Part shown: positions 18,801 to 25,740 of the stretch, piece after piece
How positions within the stretch are numbered: the stretch's first letter is position 1
Layout of the letters: every line of letters starts with the position of its first letter
Assembly: GCF_022828475.1 (NCBI RefSeq)
Contig: NZ_CP059557.1
Coordinates: forward strand, 6,557,470-6,621,469
Source: Saccharopolyspora gloriosae
Lineage (GTDB): Bacteria > Actinomycetota > Actinomycetes > Mycobacteriales > Pseudonocardiaceae
Direction of reading: 5' to 3'
DNA length: 64,000 nucleotides
Program-made: the position numbers and the translations under genes
The notes under the pieces: model-generated
Seen by the model: only the letters and a program-made list of their open reading frames with translations
Told to the model about the DNA's origin: nothing
Database searches by the model: none

Positions 18801-19035
18801 GCGTGTTGAGCTCCTTGTCGAACCGGTCCTCATCGCACAGTTCGTCGACCAGTTCCTGCGACTGCACGACGATCAGCTTCCGGTTCAGCAGCTGCAGCCG
18901 GTAGATCGGACCGTATTCCTCGGCCAGCTCCACGAAGCCGAAGACGCCCTTGTCGCCGTCGAGATCCGGGAGGTTGCCCACGATCGGCTTCGGCTTGGGC
19001 TGCGGGATCGCCACGAGTTCCTTGGGCGCGGTCAT
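15883..19035 (-). CDS. self-sufficient P450:NADPH-P450 reductase (CYP102 family)
   Basis: 1050-residue natural fusion like P450 BM3, normal length. The heme domain (about 1-460) has AGHETTS (271-277), ESLR (327-330) and the Cys ligand C410 in FGNGQRSCIG. A FMN/flavodoxin domain (about 485-640, VLYGSNAGTAQAFA) and an FAD/NADPH domain follow (RQYSISSSPKW, CAGSGIAPFRG, VFVCGDGQRMAP). The family hydroxylates medium- and long-chain fatty acids subterminally in the cytosol. BM3 Arg47 is conserved (R52), but the residue aligning with substrate-gating Phe87 is Asn (N82 in LLNVRDFAGDG), predicting altered selectivity. AGGAGAG lies 4 nt before the ATG. Likely cotranscribed with the upstream tetR. Confidence 0.96.
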   Translation of the reverse strand: MTAPKELVAIPQPKPKPIVGNLPDLDGDKGVFGFVELAEEYGPIYRLQLLNRKLIVVQSQELVDELCDEDRFDKELNTPLLNVRDFAGDGLFTAWTDEPNWQAAHRILMPAFGPASLRDMFDGMTDIAEQLLLMWERRGPEHRIDVADDTTRLTLDTIALCSFSHRFNSFYTERMNPFVESMVRALVESGARGRRLPGQELLMRGTRKRYAADKELMHQVADQLIADRREHPLPEGQRDILDTMLTATDPKTGARLPDENVRYQLVTFLIAGHETTSGLLTFTLHELLRHPEVLARAQAEVDRVLGTEAPRFEQLSELGYLDRIFKESLRLWPTAPAFAVTPRADGTVLGGRYELNRDDTLLVVAPGLHRDPAVWGADAETFDPDRFSFERAEMLPPNSWKPFGNGQRSCIGRGFALQEATVFLAMLLQRFDISAADPDYRLKIKQTLTIKPEGLYLHARRRDTKITSRAAAERTDPAVVRAEPNGVPVRVLYGSNAGTAQAFAQRIANDAGSRGYTARLDPLDGAVDDLAAEGVVVIVTASYEGQPPDNAREFVRWLRQQPDGALDGVRYVVFGCGNTDWARTYQAVPTEVDEQLARAGATRLVQRGEADARGDFFGRFDDWYAGFWGPVAAEFGLADTGSEPAELSVEFAGTTRDPIVRANDLQWGTVIENRELTDLSAGSKRHLEIALPAGASYRTGDYLAVLPLNPPAVVARALSRFGLAHDDQVVLRGERTNLPTGAHVAAGELLSSYVELGQPATRRQIERLAETAACPPDVQALHALSRDGAHAEQVLEPRVTVLDLLERFPSCGLTFGGFLQLLSPLTPRQYSISSSPKWNPAHATLTVAVLNEPARSGAGIYEGAASNHLAQARPGTKVAVTVRPSNVAFHPPESLETPLILACAGSGIAPFRGFLQDRALAAAEQGVTPAPALLFFGCHGPESDHLYRDELAAWAAAGVVDVRTAYSAEPADGVRYVQDRLWADRAEVIDLVERGATVFVCGDGQRMAPAVHRTCTRIYEEATGATPEQAEQWMTAMERDHARYVADVFA

Positions 19036-19113
19036 CGAACTCTCCTATGGGGAAGCGTTGTCGGGTTCACCCCGTTGCTCTGGTCTGGTCGCACGCTGAT
19101 CAGCGGCGACATT

Positions 19114-19719
19114 TCAGCCCGTCACCGGGCGGGCGTGGACTCCGGCGAGCGCCGTGTCCACCATCGTTTCCGCGTAGGTTTCCCAAGATCCGAACGGGCA
19201 GCGCTCGAAGGTGACGATCACCGTGGCGGCACCGTGCACCGCGGTCCACAGCACCGCGCTCGTCGCGACCACATCGCCTTCGAGGACGCCTTGCGCGACG
19301 CATTCCGCCACGTGTTCGGACAACAGCGCGAACGCCGGGTTCACGTCTTCCGGGCGGTCCGGCCGATCGATCTGCGGCTTGTCGCCGAGGAACAGGGAGC
19401 GGTAGTGCACCGGGTCCTCGTGCGCGTAGCGCACGAACGCCACCAGCAGCTCGCGAACTCCGTCGACGCCGCCCCGCTCGACCGCCGCCGAGAGGCGACT
19501 CGCGACGAGCTCGAAGCCCTGCTTGCCGAGTTCCCGCAGCAACGCCTGCTTGTCGGAGAAGTACGAGTACAGCGACATCGGCGCGTACCCGAGCCGCGAG
19601 GCGAGCTTGCGCATCGTCAGTCCCGGAAGCCCTTCGGCCCGGATGAGCCGCTCGGCCTCATCGAGGATCTCCTGCCGCACCTCACCCCGAACCCGCTCCC
19701 TCGCCGTCCTCGATGGCAC
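19114..19719 (-). CDS. TetR regulator of the CYP102 gene (FatR-like arrangement)
   Basis: 201-residue TetR protein. Helix-turn-helix about residues 28-60 (LTMRKLASRLGYAPMSLYSYF); the C-terminal part matches the TetR_C_33/WHG type ligand domain by general pattern. GTG start with GGGAAGGGGAG upstream. It sits 78 bp before the CYP102 gene on the same strand, and its upstream region has a twin palindrome. Bacillus CYP102A genes are likewise preceded by a TetR repressor (FatR/BscR) that is released by fatty acids; by analogy this one probably autoregulates and controls the P450 gene. Ligand not shown. Confidence 0.9.
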   Translation of the reverse strand: MPSRTARERVRGEVRQEILDEAERLIRAEGLPGLTMRKLASRLGYAPMSLYSYFSDKQALLRELGKQGFELVASRLSAAVERGGVDGVRELLVAFVRYAHEDPVHYRSLFLGDKPQIDRPDRPEDVNPAFALLSEHVAECVAQGVLEGDVVATSAVLWTAVHGAATVIVTFERCPFGSWETYAETMVDTALAGVHARPVTG

Positions 19720-19753
19720 TCGCTCCCCTTCCCTCAGCCCCGCACCGGGAATC

Positions 19754-19782
19754 CGTACATGTACGAACCACTGTACATGTAC
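19754..19782. promoter_or_regulatory. twin palindromic operator upstream of tetR-cyp102
   Basis: CGTACATGTACG (19754-19765) and GTACATGTAC (19773-19782) are perfect palindromes whose centres are 18 bp apart. They lie 35-63 bp upstream of the TetR start codon, the expected location for an autoregulatory operator bound by two dimers. Confidence 0.75.
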
Positions 19783-19817
19783 GAATACATGCCCCGGAGC
19801 GCCGCGCGCCGGTGCTC

Positions 19818-20219
19818 TCAGTTCGTGGGGAGCGGACCGAGGAGATCCCAGCGGTTTCCGGCGACGTCCAGGAAGACCGCGACGCGGCCATAAGGCTCGG
19901 CGCGTGGAGCCGTCACGAACTCGACCCCGGCTGCCCGCATCCGCTCGAACGCGGCATCAAAGTCGTCGACGCGAAGGAAGAACCCGACCCGTCCGCCGAC
20001 CTGCACCCCGACGACGGCGGACTGCCCGTCCCCATCGGCCCGTGCCAGCAGGATGCCGGTTTGAGCCCCAGGTGGGCGCACGACGACCCACCGCTTCGCC
20101 CGGCCATCGTTGGTCAACGACGGCGAGTCCTCAACGAGCTCGAACCCCAGGACGTTGACGAAAAATTCGATCGCCGAGTCGTATTCGTCAACGACGATCG
20201 CAACAAGATCCAGCTTCAT
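19818..20219 (-). CDS. VOC (glyoxalase/bleomycin-resistance) family protein
   Basis: 133-residue protein with paired beta-alpha-beta-beta-beta modules. It begins MKLDLVAIVVDEYDSAIEFFV and ends with the typical VAVFLDVAGNRWDLL strand. Such small VOC proteins bind metal or hydrophobic ligands; metal ligands are not obvious enough to assign a reaction. The ATG at 20219 was chosen as the fold begins there; the longer in-frame extension has no domain. It precedes tetR on the same strand, with the operator in between. Confidence 0.82.
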   Translation of the reverse strand: MKLDLVAIVVDEYDSAIEFFVNVLGFELVEDSPSLTNDGRAKRWVVVRPPGAQTGILLARADGDGQSAVVGVQVGGRVGFFLRVDDFDAAFERMRAAGVEFVTAPRAEPYGRVAVFLDVAGNRWDLLGPLPTN

Positions 20220-20373
20220 CGCCCGCCCCCGATTTCGAATCCGGCCGCAGCCGGGCGCATCCAACGCCATGACCATGCCGGTCGGCAGGCCGGACGGTTC
20301 GTGGTTCCACACCGAAAGAGCGCACCCAGCAGTGATCCAGCCGAAGCACGTGTGTGCGGCGGAAGCGGGGCAC

Positions 20374-21072
20374 TCACATCCCGGCTTCGAGCTCCGCCGC
20401 CCGTCGCAGGTCGTCGATCAGTTCCGGGCCGTTGCCTCCCGCTGCTCTGGCGCGGACCAACAGTTCGCGGGCCAGGGCCGATTCATCTCGACGGACCGCC
20501 ACGTCGGCCCGCAGCACCAGCAGCTTCACGAGCTGGACCTCGGTCGGCTCCTCGTCGGTCCGATGCAGAGCTCGGTCCAAGACCTTCGACGCCAACTCCA
20601 GGTCCTGCTCGGAATCGGCGAACAGCGAGCCCATGTGGATCGCCCGATCGAACGTCCCCTTCGGCAACGGCCGGTGCCGCTGGTCCTCGTTGATCGGCTG
20701 GGCGACCTGGATCGTGTTCCCACCGGGATCGGTCATCAGGAATTGCCGGACCCCGTAGCTCATGTCCTTCAAAGCTCCCACTCGCGGAATCCCTTGAGCA
20801 GGCACCGAACCGAAGGCATCCCGCAAACCCTCGGTGAAGGCCGCATGCAGGTAGTCGACGTCATCGGTGTCGACCAGGCAGCCATGCGCGCACGACGCGG
20901 GATCGAACTCCTTGTCCCCGTAGAAGTTCAGCTCGATGCCCCCGCGCCGCACGCTCAGAAACCGGTACGGCGCCACCTGCCGGAACACGACCTCGAAACC
21001 CAATGCGACGTAGAATTCCGCCACCGGCTCAACGGACCGGGCCATCAACAGGGGAATCGCCTTCTCAGCCAT
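20374..21072 (-). CDS. VOC family protein with C-terminal helical extension
   Basis: 232 residues. The first 125 or so form a glyoxalase/bleomycin-resistance fold (PVAEFYVALGFEVVFRQ, then GIELNFYGD and FLMTDPGGNTIQV). The last 100 are rich in alternating Leu/Ala helices (FDRAIHMGSLFADSEQDLEL and LLVLRADVAVRRDES) resembling a tetratricopeptide-like extension. The combination suggests a bleomycin-resistance-like binding protein with an added interaction domain; no enzyme activity can be assigned. It lies upstream of the smaller VOC gene, 154 bp away, same strand. Confidence 0.82.
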   Translation of the reverse strand: MAEKAIPLLMARSVEPVAEFYVALGFEVVFRQVAPYRFLSVRRGGIELNFYGDKEFDPASCAHGCLVDTDDVDYLHAAFTEGLRDAFGSVPAQGIPRVGALKDMSYGVRQFLMTDPGGNTIQVAQPINEDQRHRPLPKGTFDRAIHMGSLFADSEQDLELASKVLDRALHRTDEEPTEVQLVKLLVLRADVAVRRDESALARELLVRARAAGGNGPELIDDLRRAAELEAGM

Positions 21073-21368
21073 ACCTCGACGTTAGAGAGCTACTTGTCCG
21101 CACGCACATGAAAGCGAGAACCGCGACTTTCCCTGGCCATTCGCTGTTCAGAGCTATCTGCGGACACCCGACACGCATCAAGGAAGTCGTCGCCCGCCCC
21201 ACCGAGTTCAAAACCGGAACAGGTTCGCATCGCTCAACCAGGCAGTCAGTGACAGCGGCCTCGGACTGTGAAAGACGCGGTTGAGGGGCGTTCCGTAGCT
21301 GCCGATTCCCAGCAGAACCGTTGACGCGGATGCCGGGTGGTTGTTCTGGCGTGGTGGGCCGACGCACC

Positions 21369-22103
21369 TTAGACCTGGGCGTAGCCGCCGTCCACGGCGA
21401 GCTCGGAGCCGTTGACGTAACTGGACGCGTCGGAGGCGAGGAAGACGGCCGCGGCGGCGACCTCCTCGGGCTCGGCCAGCCGGCCGAGCGGAATCGATGT
21501 CCCTGCGGCGGCGAGCTCGTCGGCCGGGAGCAGGTCGACCAAGCCCTGCGTGCGAGTACCGCCCGGCGAGAGCACGTTGATCCGGTACTGACGCGCCCCG
21601 GCTTCGTGGGCGAACCCGCGAACCAGGTTGCGGATCGCGGCCTTGGTCGCCCCGTACACGGGCAGGTACGAATCGGGGCGCGAGCCCGCCGTCGATCCGG
21701 TGAGGATGATCGACGCCCCCGGCGAGAGCAGCGGCAACGCCTTCTGCACAGTGAACAGGGAGCCCTTGACGTTGGTGGTGAACATGGCGTCGAACTGCTC
21801 CTCGGTGATCTCGCCCAGCGGGGCGACGATCCCGATCCCGGCGTTGGCGACCAAGACGTCGATCCGCCCCGCCTGCTCCGCGACCGTCGCGTAGAGCGCG
21901 TCCAGGTCTTCGAGCCGGCCCACGTCGCAGCGGATCCCGGTCACCTCGGGGCCGAGTTCGGCCTCGACCTCGTCGAGCTGCGCTTGGCGGCGTCCGGCGA
22001 CGAACACCCGCGCGCCCTCGTCGCGGTAGGCCCGCGCGATCGCCCGCCCGATACCCGAGTTCGCCCCGGTCACGACCGCGACCTTGCCCTCCAGCACCTT
22101 CAT
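21369..22103 (-). CDS. short-chain dehydrogenase/reductase
   Basis: 244-residue classical SDR. The cofactor motif TGANSGIGRAIA, the NAG motif VANAGIG, catalytic Ser in LTGSTAGS, and Tyr-x-x-x-Lys in YGATKAAIRN are all present, and the C-terminal VDGGYAQV is typical. The AGRR stretch after beta-2 suggests NADP(H) preference. The ATG at 22103 has GGGAG 6 nt upstream; an in-frame extension would run through the operator. It lies downstream of a TetR gene on the same strand and carries a large inverted repeat in its promoter. Substrate unknown. Confidence 0.93.
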   Translation of the reverse strand: MKVLEGKVAVVTGANSGIGRAIARAYRDEGARVFVAGRRQAQLDEVEAELGPEVTGIRCDVGRLEDLDALYATVAEQAGRIDVLVANAGIGIVAPLGEITEEQFDAMFTTNVKGSLFTVQKALPLLSPGASIILTGSTAGSRPDSYLPVYGATKAAIRNLVRGFAHEAGARQYRINVLSPGGTRTQGLVDLLPADELAAAGTSIPLGRLAEPEEVAAAAVFLASDASSYVNGSELAVDGGYAQV

Positions 22104-22124
22104 GACCACTCCCGACACATGTTG

Positions 22125-22169
22125 TTGACCGTTCAGTCCATAACACTCCCATATGGACTGAACGGTCAA
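22125..22169. promoter_or_regulatory. double TetR operator upstream of the SDR gene
   Basis: Perfect 18-bp inverted repeat: TTGACCGTTCAGTCCATA (22125-22142) and its complement at 22152-22169, spacer 9 bp. Each arm contains TGGACTGAACGGTCAA (or its complement), which matches the TetR operator at 22821-22836 in 13 of 16 positions. Confidence 0.75.
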
Positions 22170-22210
22170 TAAAATCGGCAGAGGTGTGGCTCACGCCACC
22201 ACAGGGGGCC

Positions 22211-22801
22211 TCAGGATGCAGGCAGCAGACCGACGAGCAGAGTCTCGGCCATGGCCGACAAGTCGGCCGGGTCCTGACCGATCCGACCGAGCAGGATCAG
22301 CCCGAGCTGACCGGCCAGCACCGCGCGGGCAGTGCCGTCCGGGTCGAGCCGGGGCGCCACATCGCCCTCGCGCTGCGCTCGTCGTACCGCGTCGGCCAGC
22401 ACGGCAGTGGTCGCGGCGTAGCTGCGCCGCGCCTCCGCGGCCACCTCGGCGGCGCTAGCCGAAAGCTCCATGGCGGTGTTGGCGAGCAGGCAACCTCGAC
22501 GGGCCTGCGCACCGCTGGGATCACGCACGGGTCCGGCCACGAAGCCGCGGACCACGTCGATACCGCGATCTGCCTGCTCGAGCTGCTCACGCAGCATCCG
22601 GTCGTTGGCCTCGTCGTACTCGCGCAGCACACGCAGGAACAAGCGCTGCTTATCTCCGAACGCCCCGTACAGACTTCCCTTGCCGAGACCACTGGCCGCC
22701 AAGAGGTCTTCGAGCGACGTGCCCGCGTACCCGTTGTCCCAGAACGCCGCCTGCACAGCCGCCAGCACACGCTCCTCATCGAACTGGCGTGGACGCGGCA
22801 C
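22211..22801 (-). CDS. TetR family regulator (controls SDR gene)
   Basis: 196-residue TetR protein of the AcrR/YxaF kind. Helix-turn-helix at about 26-50 (TSLEDLLAASGLGKGSLYGAF), then an effector domain with RRGCLLANTAMELS typical of the TetR_C_16-like LmrA/YxaF group. GTG start. Its own promoter has a perfect 16-bp palindrome, and the SDR promoter has two variants of the same motif. Members of this group respond to electrophiles, flavonoids or quinones, so the pair may be a detoxification module; that role is inference. Confidence 0.92.
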   Translation of the reverse strand: MPRPRQFDEERVLAAVQAAFWDNGYAGTSLEDLLAASGLGKGSLYGAFGDKQRLFLRVLREYDEANDRMLREQLEQADRGIDVVRGFVAGPVRDPSGAQARRGCLLANTAMELSASAAEVAAEARRSYAATTAVLADAVRRAQREGDVAPRLDPDGTARAVLAGQLGLILLGRIGQDPADLSAMAETLLVGLLPAS

Positions 22802-22820
22802 AGGCCGAGATTACCCATAA

Positions 22821-22836
22821 TGGACCGATCGGTCCA
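22821..22836. promoter_or_regulatory. TetR operator palindrome
   Basis: TGGACCGATCGGTCCA is a perfect 16-bp palindrome 20 bp upstream of the tetR GTG, an ideal position for autorepression. The consensus with the SDR sites is TGGACYGAWCGGTCMA. Confidence 0.8.
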
Positions 22837-23017
22837 GCGCCACCCGGCCGAACCGACCACTGCAACCACCGCCACGGAATCCGGATTCAGCCAACCTCGA
22901 GCAATGACGCGGGCTCGCAAGATGCCCACTCCGGACTCATCTTCATCAGCGACAGCTTCGCCCAACCCGCATCGCAGCGACCGGGCCGCACATCCCACCT
23001 GATCCAGTTCGTCGCCA

Positions 23018-23449
23018 TCAGCCGGGTATCGCGGCCCGCCGCCAGAGCGGCATGGTCACGATCATCAAAGCGCTGGCGACGGTGGCGGGCATCGGCACTT
23101 CCCATGCCTGCAACACCACCTTTGCCACCACATACCCGATCAGCAGCGCGAACGTCACCAGCCGCCCCAACACCAAGTTGAGCGCCCCCACTCCGACTGA
23201 CCGCGTGGTGATCGAGCGCCCGCCGCCCCGCGCGGTCGCGAAGCCCTTCCAGCGCGGCAGCACGACCAGGATCACCACACACGCGATCAGCACGTAGCCC
23301 AGCTGCCTGCCCCAATCCGGACGAAGATCCGTGCCGACGCCGACACCTAGGACTGTCGCCGCGAACACCCACAGCAACCAGTTTCGCTTCCGATTCCCAT
23401 TCGCCGCCGCCGACTGGTACTCGGCGGCCTCGTTGCGTACCGACTGCAC
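23018..23449 (-). CDS. small integral membrane protein, unknown function
   Basis: 143 residues with four predicted membrane segments (about 24-40, 47-65, 90-112, 118-135) and a charged N-terminus. No family is recognised. GTG start supported by GGGAG 7 nt upstream. It stands between the TetR/SDR unit and the broken SMR gene; no functional link is evident. Confidence 0.65.
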   Translation of the reverse strand: MQSVRNEAAEYQSAAANGNRKRNWLLWVFAATVLGVGVGTDLRPDWGRQLGYVLIACVVILVVLPRWKGFATARGGGRSITTRSVGVGALNLVLGRLVTFALLIGYVVAKVVLQAWEVPMPATVASALMIVTMPLWRRAAIPG

Positions 23450-23520
23450 CCTGACACTCCCGCACGATTCTTCGTCTCAACTGCGAACTCAGCGCTCAGC
23501 GGAGCTCTCTGTCCTGATCA

Positions 23521-23540
23521 GAAAGTACACATCCACTTTC
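23521..23540. promoter_or_regulatory. inverted repeat upstream of the SMR gene
   Basis: GAAAGT and ACTTTC flank an 8-bp spacer (23521-23540), 76 bp before the SMR start. In AT-poor DNA this stands out as a likely operator. No adjacent regulator gene obviously matches it. Confidence 0.45.
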
Positions 23541-23616
23541 CAAACGGCAAGCTCTTTCGGCAAAGACGACAGTGTGCCCGTGCAGCCGCCGAACAGCTGC
23601 CACCGGAGGCGTGGCG

Positions 23617-23996
23617 GTGAGAAAATGGATCTTCTTGGCCGGTGCGACCGGCAGCGAGGCGGCCGGTTCGATGTCGCTGACGGCGGCGCTGGACCAACCC
23701 GGCTGGTACTCGCTGGTGATCGCCTGGTGGGTCGCTTCCTTCGCGTTCCTGTCCACCGTGCTGCGCACCGACTGCCGCTGGGCGTCACCTACGGCCCTTG
23801 GGGCGCCCTGGGAGTCGCGCTCACCGCAACCTTGGCGGCACTGATCTACGACGAAGCACTGACCGTCATGGTCCTCGCGGGCATCGCCCTGATCATCGGC
23901 GGAGTCCTCACGCAGGACGTCTACATGACTCGGAAGACGGTCAGCCGGGGCGCTGCGACAGCGCTCAAAGCCGCCTTCGCTAAAGAGTCGAACTAG
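23617..23996 (+). pseudogene. SMR multidrug efflux protein gene with frameshift
   Basis: The first part, RKWIFLAGATGSEAAGSMSL with the membrane-embedded Glu, reads to about position 23775 and continues after a frame change as PLGVTYGPWGALGVALTATL and IIGGVLTQDV. Together they give the four helices of a small multidrug resistance (EmrE/QacC-like) subunit. The frame changes inside the LRT-to-PLG junction, where a single missing base (near 23770) would restore the usual motif. GTG start with GGAGG upstream. As written the protein would end in unrelated residues near 23844. It may be a real frameshift or a sequencing error. Confidence 0.8.
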
Positions 23997-24047
23997 TTTC
24001 GCGTGGGTCCCGCGTGGATGCGATCTTGCTCCGAGAACCGAACGACG

Positions 24048-24091
24048 CTCTGACCTGCGATGGTGGGGCGCCTGGGGATCGAACCCAGAAC
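24048..24091. repeat. att-like direct repeat, distal copy (partial tRNA-Lys 3' end)
   Basis: Forty-four bases identical to 25458-25501, covering the T-arm, acceptor 3' strand and CCA of the tRNA-Lys gene plus 13 downstream bases. A partial tRNA copy at this distance is the signature of site-specific integration into a tRNA gene. Confidence 0.75.
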
Positions 24092-24229
24092 TTGCGATTA
24101 CCAATCGGCGTTCGCCAACACCTGACGCTGTCCGTCGATGTTCCCCACTCCCAGGCAGGGTTGCAAAGGCACATGGACACCGAAAGCCGTCTCCTCGGGT
24201 CCTTTGTCGTTGTTTTGTGCGGGTAAGAT

Positions 24230-24361
24230 GTGGATCCAAGACTCAAGATCACCGTCGGAGACGACGCGATCATCGACCGGCTCACCTTCGCCGGGAACAT
24301 CCTCGCGACTGGCACCACCTCCTACCGCCTCGCTCACGCCCGATCGGCGACTGCGCACTGA
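24230..24361 (+). pseudogene. C-terminal fragment resembling an IS21-type IstB ATPase
   Basis: A 43-codon open stretch reads DDAIIDRLTFAGNILATG and TTSYRLAHARS before its stop. This is similar in pattern to the C-terminal end of IstB-like helper ATPases of IS21-family elements. An in-frame TAA (24224-24226) directly precedes it, so only a remnant exists. The identification rests on a short segment recalled from the family pattern. Confidence 0.4.
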
Positions 24362-24397
24362 GCTGGCACTGTCGGTGGGAGCTGATTACCTGACCGA

Positions 24398-24934
24398 ATG
24401 TTCGAAACTCCCGATGAAATCCACGGTCTGCAGTCCCTGCTCGACACGTCCTGGGCCGGCTCCAGCAGCCACCTGAAGTCGATCATCCGGCCAGGTGAAA
24501 GCACCTTGGACGCCGAGCAGGTCGTCCGAGTCTGCCGAGGAATGTGCACCCTGGCCATCGCCACAGTCACCCGGCGCGGTGAGCCACGCATTAGCGGTGC
24601 CGACGGGCACCTCCTGCACGGCCGCTGGATCATCGGCACCGACCGCCAGGCCGCCAAGGCCCGCCACCTCGCAACCCGCCCCGGCATCAGCGCGACCTTC
24701 ATGCGCGGCGAACAGCTCGGGATCTTTACCCACGGACAGGCCGTCGTGCTCAACCCCGAGGACGCGCGCAGCGACCCGAGCTGGCCCGCCGTCCACGACT
24801 ACCTCGTCAACCACTACGGCGACGGCGACGGACCGGGCTGGGACGAGTGCATCTGGTATCGCATCGACCCGAGCTGGATGGTCGCCTACAGCGTCGACCC
24901 CGTCGCGCTGCTCGACCAACAACCACCAGACTGA
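24398..24934 (+). CDS. pyridoxamine 5'-phosphate oxidase family (FMN split-barrel) protein
   Basis: 178 residues. The split-barrel core (CTLAIATVTRRGEPRISGADGH, LHGRWIIGTDRQAAKARHLA, and ISATFMRGEQLGIFTHGQAVV) is that of PNPOx-like flavin- or F420-binding proteins, commonly reductases or heme-degrading enzymes in actinomycetes. No specific reaction can be given. The ATG lacks a strong ribosome binding site. It is the only intact gene inside the 1.45-kb interval between the two tRNA-derived repeats and so looks like surviving cargo of an integrated element. Confidence 0.8.
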   Translation: MFETPDEIHGLQSLLDTSWAGSSSHLKSIIRPGESTLDAEQVVRVCRGMCTLAIATVTRRGEPRISGADGHLLHGRWIIGTDRQAAKARHLATRPGISATFMRGEQLGIFTHGQAVVLNPEDARSDPSWPAVHDYLVNHYGDGDGPGWDECIWYRIDPSWMVAYSVDPVALLDQQPPD

Positions 24935-25453
24935 CCCGAACTCGCGCGGGTCCACCTCAAGCTGTCACTCCGGGGCCAGTCGAAGTTGACATCTTCAGGC
25001 GGATCTTCCTATTCCTTTCCTACTGGTGAGCACAGCCGGGTAACCAACTACGTCCGGCGACGGTCCCCTGCCCGCCGGAAGTGGTTAATCGACCCCCCAC
25101 TCAAGTGCTCACGACAGCTGGTGAATCAGCTGGGCACATGTGAGGGCGACCTGCAATCTAGCGGCCCCTGCGTGATTTCCCGGCCGCCTGCCTTCCGCTT
25201 TGCGCCCGGACGCCGGCAGCCGGGACCGGCGCCAGCCGCAGCCCGGCGGCCGGCCTCGCATACAGCTGGCAGGCGGCCCCGCAGGGGCCGCCCTTGATGA
25301 AGAAAAGAAACTCTGAACACACATGCCGTCAGGCAGCCTGAAGGACGCCGCCTCAGCCGTGCGAGCCCGGACGCGCCAGCGTTCGTGGACTCCGCAGACG
25401 ACCCGGCGAAGCCGGCAACTGCTTAACAACCGGTCACGACAACGAGATTCCCA
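24935..25453. other. 520-bp non-coding right part of the tRNA-flanked island
   Basis: No credible gene. The stretch is rich in GC hairpins; the clearest is GGCGGCCCC-GCA-GGGGCCGCC at 25272-25292. A 106-codon minus-strand frame is just the complement of this structured DNA. The base pattern resembles non-coding regions of actinomycete integrative elements, which is inference. The neighbouring att-like repeat is given separately. Confidence 0.45.
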
Positions 25454-25457
25454 GCCA

Positions 25458-25501
25458 CTCTGACCTGCGATGGTGGGGCGCCTGGGGATCGAACCCAGAA
25501 C
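25458..25501. repeat. att-like direct repeat, tRNA-proximal copy
   Basis: Second copy of the 44-bp identity, overlapping the 3' end of the intact tRNA-Lys gene. With the copy at 24048-24091 it brackets a 1.45-kb island that lacks an integrase gene. Confidence 0.75.
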
Positions 25502-25546
25502 CCACGGATTAAAAGTCCGTTGCTCTGCCAGTTGAGCTAACGCCCC
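25471..25546 (-). tRNA. tRNA-Lys (anticodon UUU)
   Basis: The minus strand folds as a full cloverleaf: 7-bp acceptor (GGGGCGU pairing with GCGCCCC including one G-U), D-arm GCUC/GAGC, anticodon stem ACGGA/UCCGU with loop CUUUUAA (anticodon UUU), a variable loop, T-arm CUGGG-UUCGAUC-CCCAG, discriminator A and an encoded CCA (25471-25473). Its 3' part is the integration target duplicated at 24048-24091. Confidence 0.95.
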
Positions 25547-25740
25547 CGCGGGGGTCAGCCTACAAGGGCGTGGTCATCTTGTGGACGGTGGGCCGAAGTC
25601 CGGCGGGCCGTGTTCGCTGGGCAGCGGGGCCGCGTCGAAACGGACGAACTGCGCGGGTCGCCGACGAGGGCGGGTGCCGTCCTGATCGATGTCGGGGACT
25701 GCGAGCTGGGGATGCAAGGTCGACTGCCGCGTCAGGGACA

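Noticed and set aside
15625-19893. A 1422-codon plus-strand open frame
   Set aside because: It is antisense to the CYP102 and tetR genes. Its Arg/His/Gln-rich composition is the usual by-product of third-position GC bias; no domain is visible.
24048-24092. A second tRNA gene
   Set aside because: Only the 3' half is present; there is no anticodon arm or 5' acceptor strand, so it is an att-like remnant.
25109-25429. 106-codon minus-strand frame in the island
   Set aside because: It runs through stable GC hairpins; no domain and no ribosome binding site.
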